From positions 620,001 through 684,000 of the forward strand of contig CAWDWG010000009.1 in NCBI GenBank assembly GCA_963805985.1: 64,000 bases of DNA, written 5' to 3'. This DNA comes from Bog-257 sp963805985 (GTDB lineage: Bacteria; Acidobacteriota; Terriglobia; Terriglobales; Acidobacteriaceae). Positions 8,013-16,773 of this stretch are shown one piece after another. How positions within the stretch are numbered: the first letter of the stretch is position 1; the number at the start of each line of letters is the position of its first letter. The notes below the pieces were generated by a model that was not told where the DNA came from, did not search any database, and saw nothing but the letters and a program-made list of their open reading frames with translations. The translations under genes were made by a program, and so were the position numbers.

Positions 8013-10608
8013 CCGGCTGCGGGCGACGATCAGGGTCATGTCGTCAGCCTGCTCGCCTTGGCTAAACTCCTGTACTTCCATGATGATGGAATTCATCATC
8101 TCATCCGCCGCTTTACCCCGGTGACGGCGCACGCTCTGCGCCAGCCGCTCATCGCCATACTCCTCCGACTCCTCGCTCGCAGCCGCTTCGGAAATTCCGT
8201 CGGTGTAGATGACCAGCACGTCGCCGGCTGCGATCTGCCGCTCTTCAACACAGCAATCCCAATCGTCGAACAGTCCGAGCACCGTCGCCGTCGCTCCCAG
8301 CCGTTCGACATCGCCGCAGCTGCGCACCAGCAGCGGAGGATTGTGCCCGCAATTCACGTAACGCAGCGCGCGCGTCTCATCGTCATAAATGCCAAAGAAC
8401 GTTGTCGCGTAGCTGTTGTTCTCGGTGCTCTTGTAGAACAGGTGATTGACCGAGCGCAACAGGCGCGGCAGGTCCTCCAGCGCGAGAGCGTACTGGCCGC
8501 GCAGGCTGGCTTGCAGATTCGCCATCAGCAGCGCGCCGGAGATTCCCTTGCCGGAAATGTCGGCCAGCACCAGGCCCAGCTTGCCCGAGCCGAAGTCGAG
8601 GAAGTCGTAATAGTCGCCGCCGACCGCGCGGGTCTGAATGCACTTGCCCGCCATCTCCAGCGTGGCCAGCACCGGAGCCTGTTGCGGCAGCAGCCGGCTC
8701 TGCACCTGGCGCGCGATCTGCATCTCCTGCTCGGCGCGGCGCTCGGTGTCCATGCGCTGCGCCATCTCTTCGGCCAGCGCGATGCTGCGCATGGTGATTC
8801 CGGCCTGGCTGGCGACCGACGCCAGCAGCCGCTTGTCGCGCGCCGAGTACGGCTCCTCCGATAGTCGAGCTCCCAACACGATCAGCCCCTGCATCTTCTG
8901 CTCGGCCGAGCCCCAGATCGGCACCAGGCACTCGGGACGCAGCGGTTCCAGCTGCGTTCCGCCCACGCTGTCGGGATCGAGTTCCAGCGGCTCGCTGCGC
9001 CCTTCCAGCAGGCTCAGTCCGCTTCCGTCTCGCGACAGCGTCGAGGCTTCAGCCGGGAGGATCGCCCGCCAGCGCGTGCAGATGGCCGTCGCTGGCTTGC
9101 AGGTACACGTACAGGGCATGAGGATGCAGCGCGTCTTCAATCTGCTCGTGCAGCAGATGGGCCAGCGCCTCGCGATCCATCACGGCAAGCGTATTGGCCG
9201 CGAGATTCTCCAGGATCTGCTGCGCATCGTAGGCGCTGCGGAAGAAAGCCCGATCCAAACGGGTGCGCACCTGGCGCTGTACCTGCGTTGCTCCCGTGAA
9301 GAGCAGCACGCCGAACGTCGCGCCAATCGGAAACGCCGCTCGCGATCCCGCCATAAAGCGCTTGGAGAACGCCTGCCCAAACCACAGCGTGAGCCCAACG
9401 GAGAGAAGCAGAATCAAAATCGCGAATCCGCGCTCCACCAGCAGATATCGCGCGCTGCGCCGCAGTAGCACCGGGATGGCCATCACGCGATGCTTCAGCA
9501 CGGCGTAGGCGAACGACAGCGGAAGCAGAAACAGGAATACGCCTTGAACAAAACCCAGCCAGAAGGGCGGGCCGCTGTGAGCCAAGTCGTAGGGTACGCC
9601 GATCAATATTGCAGGCGTCACGCCCACCAGCGTTCCCCACAGCATCACGTTGAGCCGGCGCCGGTCTTCGACCCTGGGCGCGTCGATTACGTTCCACAGT
9701 AGCGACGCCATGCCCAGGATCACAGCCCCATAACCGACGATGGTATTGGTCGTGTCGACGGAGGATTTGCTGACCATCGCAGCCAGCAACGGCAGCGCTT
9801 CCAGATTTCCGTGGCGAATGCCGCCCCATCCGAAACAGACTCCGAAGACCAGCAATGCCCATTTCAGCCAGGGCAGCTTGCGATCAATCGGCGAACGCGT
9901 GGGGAACACCGCGAAGAAGAAATAGAACAGCCCGGGAAGCAGGCTCTTGATCAGCGTCTGCGCCGAATACATGAATTTCATCAGGACATCGGGAGCCACG
10001 CCGACCGTGTCCGGCATCCCAGGTTCGGCGATAAATCCGGCGAACATCAGGGCCAGCAGCCAGGCGTTGCTGTCGTCCACGCGCAAAAACAAGACGGCCA
10101 GCCCGACCACCAGAAACAGCATGGGGTAGAAGCCGATGACCTCCATGGCTCCTTTGCGCGCCAGCGAAACGTCGCCGGTGCCTTCCGCCGCGCGGAAAAC
10201 CGCAGTCAGCAGCAGCGGTTGCGCTTGGCCCGGACGCCGAATGGTGAGGTTGACGCTGTCGCCTGGACGAGAGGCGATCCAGACCTGATCCAGAACCTGC
10301 CCGCAGGCTGCGGGTGCCACGGTGCTGCGACCGTTGATGGCCGTGATGACATCGTGCACGCGCATCCCGGACTTCTCGGCCGGGCTGCTCTTCCAGACAT
10401 TCTTCACGATCATTCCGGCTGGCGAAGGATCGGTGTCCATGCCAACTTCGACCGGGAGGACGACGCGCTGGTAGTACATCCAGCTCACGCTGTAGACGAC
10501 TGTCGCTACCGCAAAGATCACGGCGAGCGTCAACAATAGCGGTCGCAAGCCTCTGCCGGTTTCGGCTTTGGCGATTACGACGTTGCGGGGCTCGGTGAGC
10601 ACATCCAT
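8010..10608 (-). CDS. PDZ / multi-pass membrane / GAF / PP2C-type SpoIIE phosphatase (one frameshift)
   Basis: Two overlapping frames form one ~865-residue protein. After an N-terminal helix comes a PDZ domain (~residues 60-140, KSGMRVHDVITAING), then about 8-10 membrane helices, then a GAF domain, then an RsbU/SpoIIE phosphatase domain (AVGGDYYDFLDF, GLVLADISGKGISGALLMA, GDVLVIYTDGISEA). Such enzymes dephosphorylate anti-anti-sigma proteins in partner-switching stress pathways. The first frame ends HALAGDPPG and the second resumes AEASTLSRDG; removing one base from the GGG at 9056-9058 (plus strand) fuses them inside the GAF domain. I prefer the start at 10608 (MDVLTEP) over the upstream 10665. 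No partner anti-sigma gene is adjacent. Confidence 0.8.
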
Positions 10609-10793
10609 TAGGAGTAGTTTAGTGCATTTGACGCAGATGGCTCTCCATGGCAGCGAGGTTCTCACGGCCAGGGGATCAACCGCAGGTGGCCATGCCGGAA
10701 TGCAGTTGCATCATGAGATCGACGGGAAATTGGAAGAGGAAATGCACCGCCAGCGGCGCGCTGGCTGTTGCATTCGGGTGGATCGTGATGGAT

Positions 10794-10961
10794 CTAGACT
10801 GCGATTCGATCGAGCCTGGATTTTCCAGGCGCCGGCTTCGGTTGCGGCGTTTTCTCCTGTCGCAGAGCTTCGCTGGCAAGCGAAAGAAACTTGTGCTCGT
10901 CGGCCGTCAGATTGCGCTGCAGCAGGAATCGTACTTGCTGGAAGAGCTGTTCGTTCGACAT
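10794..10961 (-). CDS. Small conserved hypothetical protein (55 aa)
   Basis: Begins MSNEQLFQQVRFLLQ at 10961 with GGAG eight bases upstream of the ATG. A longer in-frame opening to 11261 lacks family character and a ribosome-binding site, so I reject it. The first 35 residues look helical (LTADEHKFLSLASEALRQ); the C-terminus is Pro/Lys-rich. No function can be assigned. Similar short proteins are my recollection from acidobacterial genomes, not something shown here. Confidence 0.6.
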   Translation of the reverse strand: MSNEQLFQQVRFLLQRNLTADEHKFLSLASEALRQEKTPQPKPAPGKSRLDRIAV

Positions 10962-11485
10962 CGTAAACACTCCAGTTTCGGGGGCGGGTGCTGGTTGCTG
11001 GATATTGGCTCGGCAGCCAATTGGTCGCAGGGATTTTACCTCATTTTGGTGCCAGTCAAGCGAAAATATTCGGTGAACATCGTAGCGCCGGCCTCCGGTC
11101 GGCGTCTCGCCGCCAGCTTCCTGCAAGCGGTCCACAGCTCGCAGGCTGCGCTCCAGCGCTTTCTCGGTGCCTGTCCGGCTTACCAACTGCCGTTCTCTCC
11201 GTCTGTTACCGAGGCGGGGAATGCCGGATTTCGCACCGTTTTTTACGGAGTCCGCATCCAAAGCAGCAAGAGGATACAGCGCTGGGGACGAGAAAACTGC
11301 GTGTTATACTGCGGTTAAGTCTCACGCCGGTGCCCACTCCAACAAGTCCAAAAGGCGGGATTTGCCGGAGAATTCGGGGTCGCCAGTCCTCTGATTCTGA
11401 TTGAAGCCGCATTCCCGGCCGAGTTTGAGGCCCTCCCGCATCGATCGCTCCCGCGCTCGACGGGCAGTAGTCGAAGGAAACGCAC
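10962..11485. other. Intergenic region upstream of the S41 protease
   Basis: No gene is supported in these 524 bp; open frames here lack starts with ribosome-binding sites and overlap in several frames. A partial dispersed repeat with GTAGCGCCGGCCTCCGG lies near 11083-11120, related to those near 19.65, 22.36 and 33.25 kb. Confidence 0.5.
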
Positions 11486-13126
11486 ATGGCAAGTAGTTCG
11501 CGTCGCTCCGCTGTTCTGGTTTTCTCCATCATTCTTGCTTGCGGCTGTCTGGGCATGGTCTTCGGCCAGCGCCTGACCTCCGGCAGTTCTTCCGGCGGCG
11601 GCGACAACGAAGTCCGCGACAGCATGAAGACCTTCAGCGACGTCTACACCGTCGTGCAGGAAAATTACGCCGAGCCGGTGAATCCGGACAAAGCGATCTA
11701 CAACGGCGCCATTCCGGGCATGCTGCGCGTCCTCGATCCACACTCCAATTTCTTCGATCCCAAGTCCTACGCGGCCCTGCGTGAAGAGCAGCGCGGCAAG
11801 TATTACGGCGTGGGCATGCAGGTTGGTCCGCGCAATAACAAGGTCATCGTGATCGCGCCGTTCGCGGGCGCACCGGCCTATCGCGCCGGCATTCGGCCGG
11901 GCGACATCATCATCGCCGTCGACGGCAAGCAGACCGACAACATGAGCACCAGCGACGTTGCCGACCTGCTCAAAGGCCCCAAGGGCACCAGCGTCAAGAT
12001 TACCGTGCTGCGCGAGGGCTCCGACAAGCCGCTCGATTTCAACATCATTCGCGATGAGATTCCGCGCTACAGCGTCGACGTGCATTTCCTGATTCGTCCC
12101 GGCATCGGCTACATCCACGTCTCCGGCTTCCAGGAGACGACCGAGAAGGAAGTGCGTGACGCGCTCGACGAGTTCGGCGACATTCACGGACTGATTCTCG
12201 ATCTCCGCCAGAATCCCGGTGGCCTGCTCAGCGAAGGTGTTGGCGTTGCCGACCAGTTCCTGAAGAAGGGACAGGTGATCGTCTCGCATCACGGCCGCGC
12301 TTCCGCCGAGAAGGTTTACAAGGCGACGCACGGCAACGGCGGCAAAGATTATCCCATCGTGGTGCTGGTCAATCGCGGTACCGCATCGGCAGCTGAGATC
12401 GTTGCCGGAGCCATTCAGGATCACGATCGCGGCCTGATAGCCGGCGAAACCACCTTCGGCAAGGGACTGGTGCAGACGGTTTATCCGCTCTCGGAAAACA
12501 CCGGCCTGGCGTTGACCACCGCGAAGTACTACACGCCTAGCGGCCGCCTCATCCAGCGCGACTACAACGGCGTTTCGCTCTACGACTATTACTACAACGA
12601 TCGCGACGGCAATAGCGGCGACGGCGCCGCGGCCAATCACGAAGTCAAGATGACCGACAGCGGCCGTACAGTTTACGGCGGCGGCGGCATCACGCCGGAC
12701 GTGAAGATTCCCAACCCCAAGACCAACAAGTTCCAGGACACGCTCCTCGAGAAGTACGCGTTCTTCAACTTTGCCAAGCACTACGTGATCAATCACAAAG
12801 TCGATAAGACCTTCGAAGTGGACGACGCGGTGATGCAGGAGTTCCGCAAGTTCCTCGACGAGCAGAAGGTGCCGTTCACGGAAGCCGATATCGCCGAGAA
12901 CAACGACTGGATTCGCTCCAACATCAAGGCGGAGCTGTTCATCAACGAGTTTGGCCAGCAGGAAGGTATGCGCGTCCACGCCGAGACTGATCCCGAAGTG
13001 CAGAAGGCGCTGGAGTTGATGCCGCAGGCCAAACAGTTGGCTGACAATGCCCGCAAGGTCATCGCCCAGCACAACGCCGCGCGGCTGACGGCGCAGCAGA
13101 GCGACACGGCCAATAGCAGCCGCTAA
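11486..13126 (+). CDS. S41-family C-terminal processing protease (CtpA type)
   Basis: The 546-residue protein has an N-terminal signal/anchor (residues ~8-28), a helical dimerisation region, a PDZ domain (~95-190, APAYRAGIRPGDIIIAVDGK) and the S41 core. The catalytic Ser is S301 in GTASAAEIVAG and the Lys is K326 in TFGKGLVQ, 25 residues apart as in CtpA/Prc. It cleaves near the C-terminus of envelope proteins in the periplasm. AAGGAAACGCAC before the ATG is a good ribosome-binding site. A Tyr/Asp/Gly-rich insertion (DYYYNDRDGNSGDG, ~371) is variable in the family. A strong terminator follows, so it is probably monocistronic. Confidence 0.92.
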   Translation: MASSSRRSAVLVFSIILACGCLGMVFGQRLTSGSSSGGGDNEVRDSMKTFSDVYTVVQENYAEPVNPDKAIYNGAIPGMLRVLDPHSNFFDPKSYAALREEQRGKYYGVGMQVGPRNNKVIVIAPFAGAPAYRAGIRPGDIIIAVDGKQTDNMSTSDVADLLKGPKGTSVKITVLREGSDKPLDFNIIRDEIPRYSVDVHFLIRPGIGYIHVSGFQETTEKEVRDALDEFGDIHGLILDLRQNPGGLLSEGVGVADQFLKKGQVIVSHHGRASAEKVYKATHGNGGKDYPIVVLVNRGTASAAEIVAGAIQDHDRGLIAGETTFGKGLVQTVYPLSENTGLALTTAKYYTPSGRLIQRDYNGVSLYDYYYNDRDGNSGDGAAANHEVKMTDSGRTVYGGGGITPDVKIPNPKTNKFQDTLLEKYAFFNFAKHYVINHKVDKTFEVDDAVMQEFRKFLDEQKVPFTEADIAENNDWIRSNIKAELFINEFGQQEGMRVHAETDPEVQKALELMPQAKQLADNARKVIAQHNAARLTAQQSDTANSSR

Positions 13127-13162
13127 GAAGCAGCAGTTAGCATTTAGCAATTAGCATTTAGC

Positions 13163-13188
13163 AAAAGCCCGCGCGATGCGGGCTTTTT
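13163..13188 (+). terminator. Rho-independent terminator of the S41 protease gene
   Basis: AAAGCCCGCGCGATGCGGGC followed by TTTTT forms a GC-rich stem with a T-run. Just before it, TTAGCATTTAGC-type words are repeated (13137-13162), an A/T-rich spacer of unknown meaning. Confidence 0.85.
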
Positions 13189-13240
13189 GCTTTCTTCCGA
13201 AGAATGTCCAATCAGCGGGGTCCGCACACGCCCGACGACC

Positions 13241-13520
13241 ACCCTGTGCCAATACTGCGGTAGCTACGAAATTGTCACGACGAAGTCGTCATGACGTCGG
13301 CCACCTTCTATGTCAACACTGCGGTAACTACGAAATTGTCATCACGAGGAGGGCTTTAGCCCGAGGAGGGATCTGCTGTCTGCTGGCGCCGGCGGAAAGC
13401 AGATCCCTCGCTTCGCTCGTGATGACAATCTTCTGATTCCGGCTGCTCTGCCGGCGCCCGCAGAAAAGCAGATCCCTCGCTTCGCTCGTGATGACAATCT
13501 TCTGATTCCGGCTGCTCCTT
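13241..13520. repeat. Cluster of REP-like repeats with two tandem duplications
   Basis: Two ~62-bp units (around 13250 and 13312) share ACTGCGGTA-CTACGAAATTGTCA. Next come two units with a 69-bp period (13401-13469 and 13470-13520), each starting AGATCCCTCGCTTCGCTCG and running through GATGACAATCTTCTGATTCC. The AGATCCCTCG...GATGACA core is the same family as the 44-bp REP units at 4917 and 7871. No gene is supported in 13127-13592. Confidence 0.75.
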
Positions 13521-13528
13521 CTGGCGGT

Positions 13529-13534
13529 TATAAT
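13529..13534 (+). promoter_or_regulatory. Possible -10 box (TATAAT) for the MFS gene
   Basis: A perfect TATAAT lies 58 bp before the preferred ATG at 13593. The -35 region (TTCCGG at 17-bp spacing) is poor. Confidence 0.35.
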
Positions 13535-13592
13535 CCCTCAGCTTTTCTCATTGCACGTTACGAACACCGAATCGAGCCTTGACCACTCACCA

Positions 13593-14882
13593 ATGACCAC
13601 CCGCCCGGCATCTGAGATCCGCACTCTCTTCCTCTCGTCGCTGGGCGGAGCGCTGGAGTTCTACGACTTCGTCATCTTCGTGTTCTTCACCGCCGTGCTC
13701 GCCAAGCTGTTCTTCCCGCCGTCGCTGCCGGAATGGGTGCGCCAACTCGATACCTTCGGAATCTTCGCCGCCGGCTATCTGGCGCGGCCGCTGGGCGGCA
13801 TCGTGATGGCGCACTTCGGCGATCTTCGCGGGCGCAAGCGCATGTTCACCTTCAGCATTCTGCTGATGGCGATTCCCACACTGCTGATCGGCCTGCTGCC
13901 GACGTATCAGACAGTCGGTATCGCCGCTCCCATTCTGCTGCTGGTGATGCGTGTGACGCAGGGAATTGCCATGGGTGGGGAAGCGCCCGGCGGTTGGGTC
14001 TTCGTCGCCGAACATGCGCGCCCCGGCCGAACCGGACTGGCTGTCGGCCTGCTGACCAGCGGCCTGAGCCTCGGTATTCTGATCGGCTCGCTGGTCGCCA
14101 CCACGGTGAACGTACTCTTCACGCCCACGCAGATTGCCACCAGCATCTGGCGCCTGCCGTTCCTCATCGGCGGAGCCTTCGGCTTCATCGCCATGTTCTT
14201 GCGGCGCTGGCTGCAGGAGACGCCCGTCTTCGAGGAGATCCGCCGGCGCGCTGCGATCAGCCGCGAATTGCCGCTGCGCGTCGTCTTCCGCAATCACGGA
14301 CGTTCCATCGCTGCTTCCATCCTCAGCACCTGGATGCTGTCTGCGGCCATCGTTGTCGTGATCCTGATGACGCCGGCTCTGCTGCAGCAACTGTTTAAGA
14401 TCCCGGCACGCGAGACGCAGTTAGCGAATCTGGCGGGATCGGCCGCGCTGTGCCTCTCAACCCTGGCCATTGGCGCGGCCTGCGATCGCTTCGGTCTGCG
14501 CCGGGTGACGCCGCCGGCCATCGCGCTGCTGATCGCCGGAACGTATGCGCTGTACCTCGGCGCCGAGCGCTTTCCATCCGCGCTGATCCCGCTCTACTTC
14601 ATCGCGGGCCTCGGAGCCGGCGCGGCTGTGTTGACGCCGATCCTGATGGTCCACGCTTTTCCGCCGCCGGTGCGTTTCAGCGGTGTGTCGTTCTCCTACA
14701 ACGTCGCGTTGGCTGGAATCGGTGGAGTGACGCCGCTGCTCGTCTCGTGGATGGTGCATTGGAACCGGCTCAGCCCTGCCTACTACGTCACCTTCGCGGC
14801 AGCGCTGGGATTGGTGGCGACGATTCTCGCTGACTTTGACACCGAATCAACCGAGGCGGTCGAGACCGAAGCCGCTGCCTAG
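13593..14882 (+). CDS. MFS transporter, metabolite:H+ symporter (ProP/ShiA-like)
   Basis: About 429 residues with 12 predicted membrane helices. The N-terminal SSLGGALEFYDFVIF and the loop 2-3 signature GDLRGRKRMF are typical of the metabolite:H+ symporter branch (ProP, KgtP, ShiA). Another conserved stretch is TQGIAMGGEAPGGWVFVAEHA. Such proteins import organic acids or osmolytes across the inner membrane; the substrate cannot be told from sequence. I prefer the ATG at 13593 (MTTRPAS) over a TTG at 13551. It is flanked by repeat clusters on both sides and appears monocistronic. Confidence 0.85.
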   Translation: MTTRPASEIRTLFLSSLGGALEFYDFVIFVFFTAVLAKLFFPPSLPEWVRQLDTFGIFAAGYLARPLGGIVMAHFGDLRGRKRMFTFSILLMAIPTLLIGLLPTYQTVGIAAPILLLVMRVTQGIAMGGEAPGGWVFVAEHARPGRTGLAVGLLTSGLSLGILIGSLVATTVNVLFTPTQIATSIWRLPFLIGGAFGFIAMFLRRWLQETPVFEEIRRRAAISRELPLRVVFRNHGRSIAASILSTWMLSAAIVVVILMTPALLQQLFKIPARETQLANLAGSAALCLSTLAIGAACDRFGLRRVTPPAIALLIAGTYALYLGAERFPSALIPLYFIAGLGAGAAVLTPILMVHAFPPPVRFSGVSFSYNVALAGIGGVTPLLVSWMVHWNRLSPAYYVTFAAALGLVATILADFDTESTEAVETEAAA

Positions 14883-14904
14883 AGGGAACATAGTGCGTGA
14901 AGAA

Positions 14905-15122
14905 CCGCAGATCCCTCGGTCGGACTGAAGTGTCTGCGTGAGAACCCTGTCGTCCCCGAGGGACTTTGGTTTTTCTCCCACTGACCCAGCACTCCGCCTT
15001 CGGCTACGTGCTGGGCTATGATATTCCGCGCCTACGGCGCTGAATTTTCCGCGGTAGTACTCCACTGCCGAAATCGAAAGGCGGTTCTCACGCAAATACT
15101 GAAGTCCTCGGTCAAGATGACA
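14905..15122. repeat. REP-type 44-bp repeat, copy 3, interrupted by a MITE
   Basis: The left part (14905-14930, CCGCAGATCCCTCGG ... GGACTGAAG) and right part (15105-15122, TCCTCGGTCAAGATGACA) join to give exactly the 44-bp unit of copy 1 once the element and one copy of CTGAAG are removed. Confidence 0.85.
14931..15098 (+). mobile_element. MITE-like 168-bp element, copy A, with target duplication
   Basis: Left end TGTCTGCGTGAGAACC and right end GGTTCTCACGCAAATA form 16-bp terminal inverted repeats with two mismatches. CTGAAG flanks both sides (14925-14930 and 15099-15104), a 6-bp direct duplication (7 if a shared A is counted). The element has no coding capacity. Internally it has a CCCAGCAC/GTGCTGGG hairpin with a GCCTTCGGC tip. 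It is inserted in a REP unit, which proves it arrived after the REP. Confidence 0.85.
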
Positions 15123-15181
15123 AATTCAAGGGTTGCCAAGTTTCAGGATGAAAAATTCACGACGGGGTTAGCGTCCGAGGT

Positions 15182-16645
15182 TTATACGGAAAGATTCGAG
15201 ATGGGCTCGGCGGAGTGCAAGACTTTCAGCATCTCTTCCGCTCCGCCTTGCGAATCGGATTGCGAGGATTTTGCGGGGGCCGTCGTTGGCCGTCCGATGC
15301 TGTAATACTGCAGGCCGGCAGCCTGCATGTGCTCGCGGCGGAAAAGATTGCGGCCATCGATGACGATCGGGTGCCGCAGCGCGCGGCGTACCAGCGCCAG
15401 GTCAAGCTCCGCGAACTCCTGCCAGTCGGTGAGCACGATCATCGCGTGCGCGCCCGAACAGGCATCGTAGGCCGACTTCGCGTATTGCACCTTGTCCTGC
15501 AGGACGCACTGCGCCCGCTCCATGGCCTTGGGGTCGTACACGGCAACTTCCGCGCCTTCGTTACACAGCGCCTGCACGATGGCAATTGCCGGAGATTCGC
15601 GAATGTCGTCGGTGCCCCCCTTGAACGCCAGACCCAGCGCGGCGATCTTCTTGCCTTTGACATTCCACAGCGCCGACCGCACCTTGCGCACGAAGCGGCT
15701 GCGCTGATACTCGTTTAGCTTGATCACTTCGTTGAGCAAGCCAAAGTCCAGCCCGCACTCTTCTGCCACCAGGCGAAAGGCCAGCAGATCTTTGGGAAAG
15801 CACGATCCGCCGTAGCCGATGCCGGGGCGCAGGAAACGTTCGCCGATGCGGCTGTCCGCGCCGATGCCCTCGCATACTTCCTGGACATCAGCTCCGACCG
15901 CCTCGCAGATATTGGCGACGGCGTTGATGAAGGAAATCTTCATTGCCAGGAAGGAATTCGACGCATGTTTGATCAGCTCGGCGCTCTTCGCGCTCGTCAC
16001 CAGCAGCCGCGCGTTGCCGGAGAACGTAGCGGGGCGGGGAATCGCTTCGCTCTGCGAATAATAGGCGCCGCTGGTCAGCGGCTCGTAGACTTGTCGTAAC
16101 ATCGCCGCGCCACGTTCACCGTCGGCGCCGACCACGATTCGGTCGGGAAACAGGAAGTCGGTTACCGCCGTTCCTTCGCGCAGGAACTCCGGATTCGACG
16201 CTACTTCAAACGATTCCGGCGGCGCGCCGTTCAACATCATGACCTTGCCGATCTCTTGATGGGTCAATACCGGAACAGTGCTTTTCTCAACGATTACTTT
16301 AAACTCTCCCACATGCTGCCCAACCGCCGACGCCACCGCCTCGACATAGGACAGATCGGGCGCGCCATTGACCATGGCAGGGGTCCCAACGGCGATGAAA
16401 ATCACGCTCGAACTCTGCACCGCATTGGCAATCGAGTCGCAGAAGCGCAGCCGGCCCCGCTGCCGGTTACGCGCCATCAGCTCCGGCAGATGCTGCTCGT
16501 GGATGGGCATTTCCCCGCGCTGCAGCATGGCTACCTTGTCGGTGTCGTTGTCGACCAAAAGGACATCGTGGCCTAGCTCGGCGAGGCAAGCTCCTGCCAC
16601 CAGCCCTACATATCCGGAACCAACAACTGCCAGTTTCATGCCCAT
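15182..16645 (-). CDS. ugd: UDP-glucose 6-dehydrogenase
   Basis: The protein oxidises UDP-glucose to UDP-glucuronate with NAD+, supplying precursors for capsule, EPS or lipid modification. The Rossmann motif GSGYVGLVAGACLAELGHDV is at residues ~9-28. The catalytic Cys is about C282 in GYGGSCFPKDLLAF, and the C-terminal UDP-binding domain has LGLAFKGGTDDIRESPAI. The length of 487 residues is slightly above the usual ~440-470, with a Ser/Gln-rich C-terminal end. The start at 16645 has AGGGG upstream. It lies 128 bp from a sugar-phosphate transferase on the same strand, consistent with an exopolysaccharide locus. Confidence 0.93.
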   Translation of the reverse strand: MGMKLAVVGSGYVGLVAGACLAELGHDVLLVDNDTDKVAMLQRGEMPIHEQHLPELMARNRQRGRLRFCDSIANAVQSSSVIFIAVGTPAMVNGAPDLSYVEAVASAVGQHVGEFKVIVEKSTVPVLTHQEIGKVMMLNGAPPESFEVASNPEFLREGTAVTDFLFPDRIVVGADGERGAAMLRQVYEPLTSGAYYSQSEAIPRPATFSGNARLLVTSAKSAELIKHASNSFLAMKISFINAVANICEAVGADVQEVCEGIGADSRIGERFLRPGIGYGGSCFPKDLLAFRLVAEECGLDFGLLNEVIKLNEYQRSRFVRKVRSALWNVKGKKIAALGLAFKGGTDDIRESPAIAIVQALCNEGAEVAVYDPKAMERAQCVLQDKVQYAKSAYDACSGAHAMIVLTDWQEFAELDLALVRRALRHPIVIDGRNLFRREHMQAAGLQYYSIGRPTTAPAKSSQSDSQGGAEEMLKVLHSAEPISNLSV

Positions 16646-16773
16646 ACATTGCCCCTAAGTGGTGTCTTACATTAGCACAATTACTGTTGCGGAAGGTAGG
16701 TTTAACGGCGCATGGGAAGCCTGCGCCAAGCCTGTCTGAGACGGCAGATTTTGCTGTTATCGGCTGTACGAAA

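Noticed and set aside
8010..9140. A separate 376-residue phosphatase gene starting MKTRCILMPC
   Set aside because: The first ~30 residues are the wrong-frame translation of the GAF domain of the upstream frame. One base removed at 9056-9058 joins both into a single family-typical protein.
10794..11261. A 155-residue version of the small protein ending at 10794
   Set aside because: Only the last 55 residues look like protein and have a ribosome-binding site. The upstream part crosses a dispersed repeat and lies in the promoter region of the S41 protease gene.
13176..13436. A zinc-ribbon-like small protein (phrases such as LCQHCGNYEIV) in the repeat cluster
   Set aside because: The Cys pattern comes from translating a dispersed REP-type DNA repeat. 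The two tandem units read in different frames and there is no ribosome-binding site.
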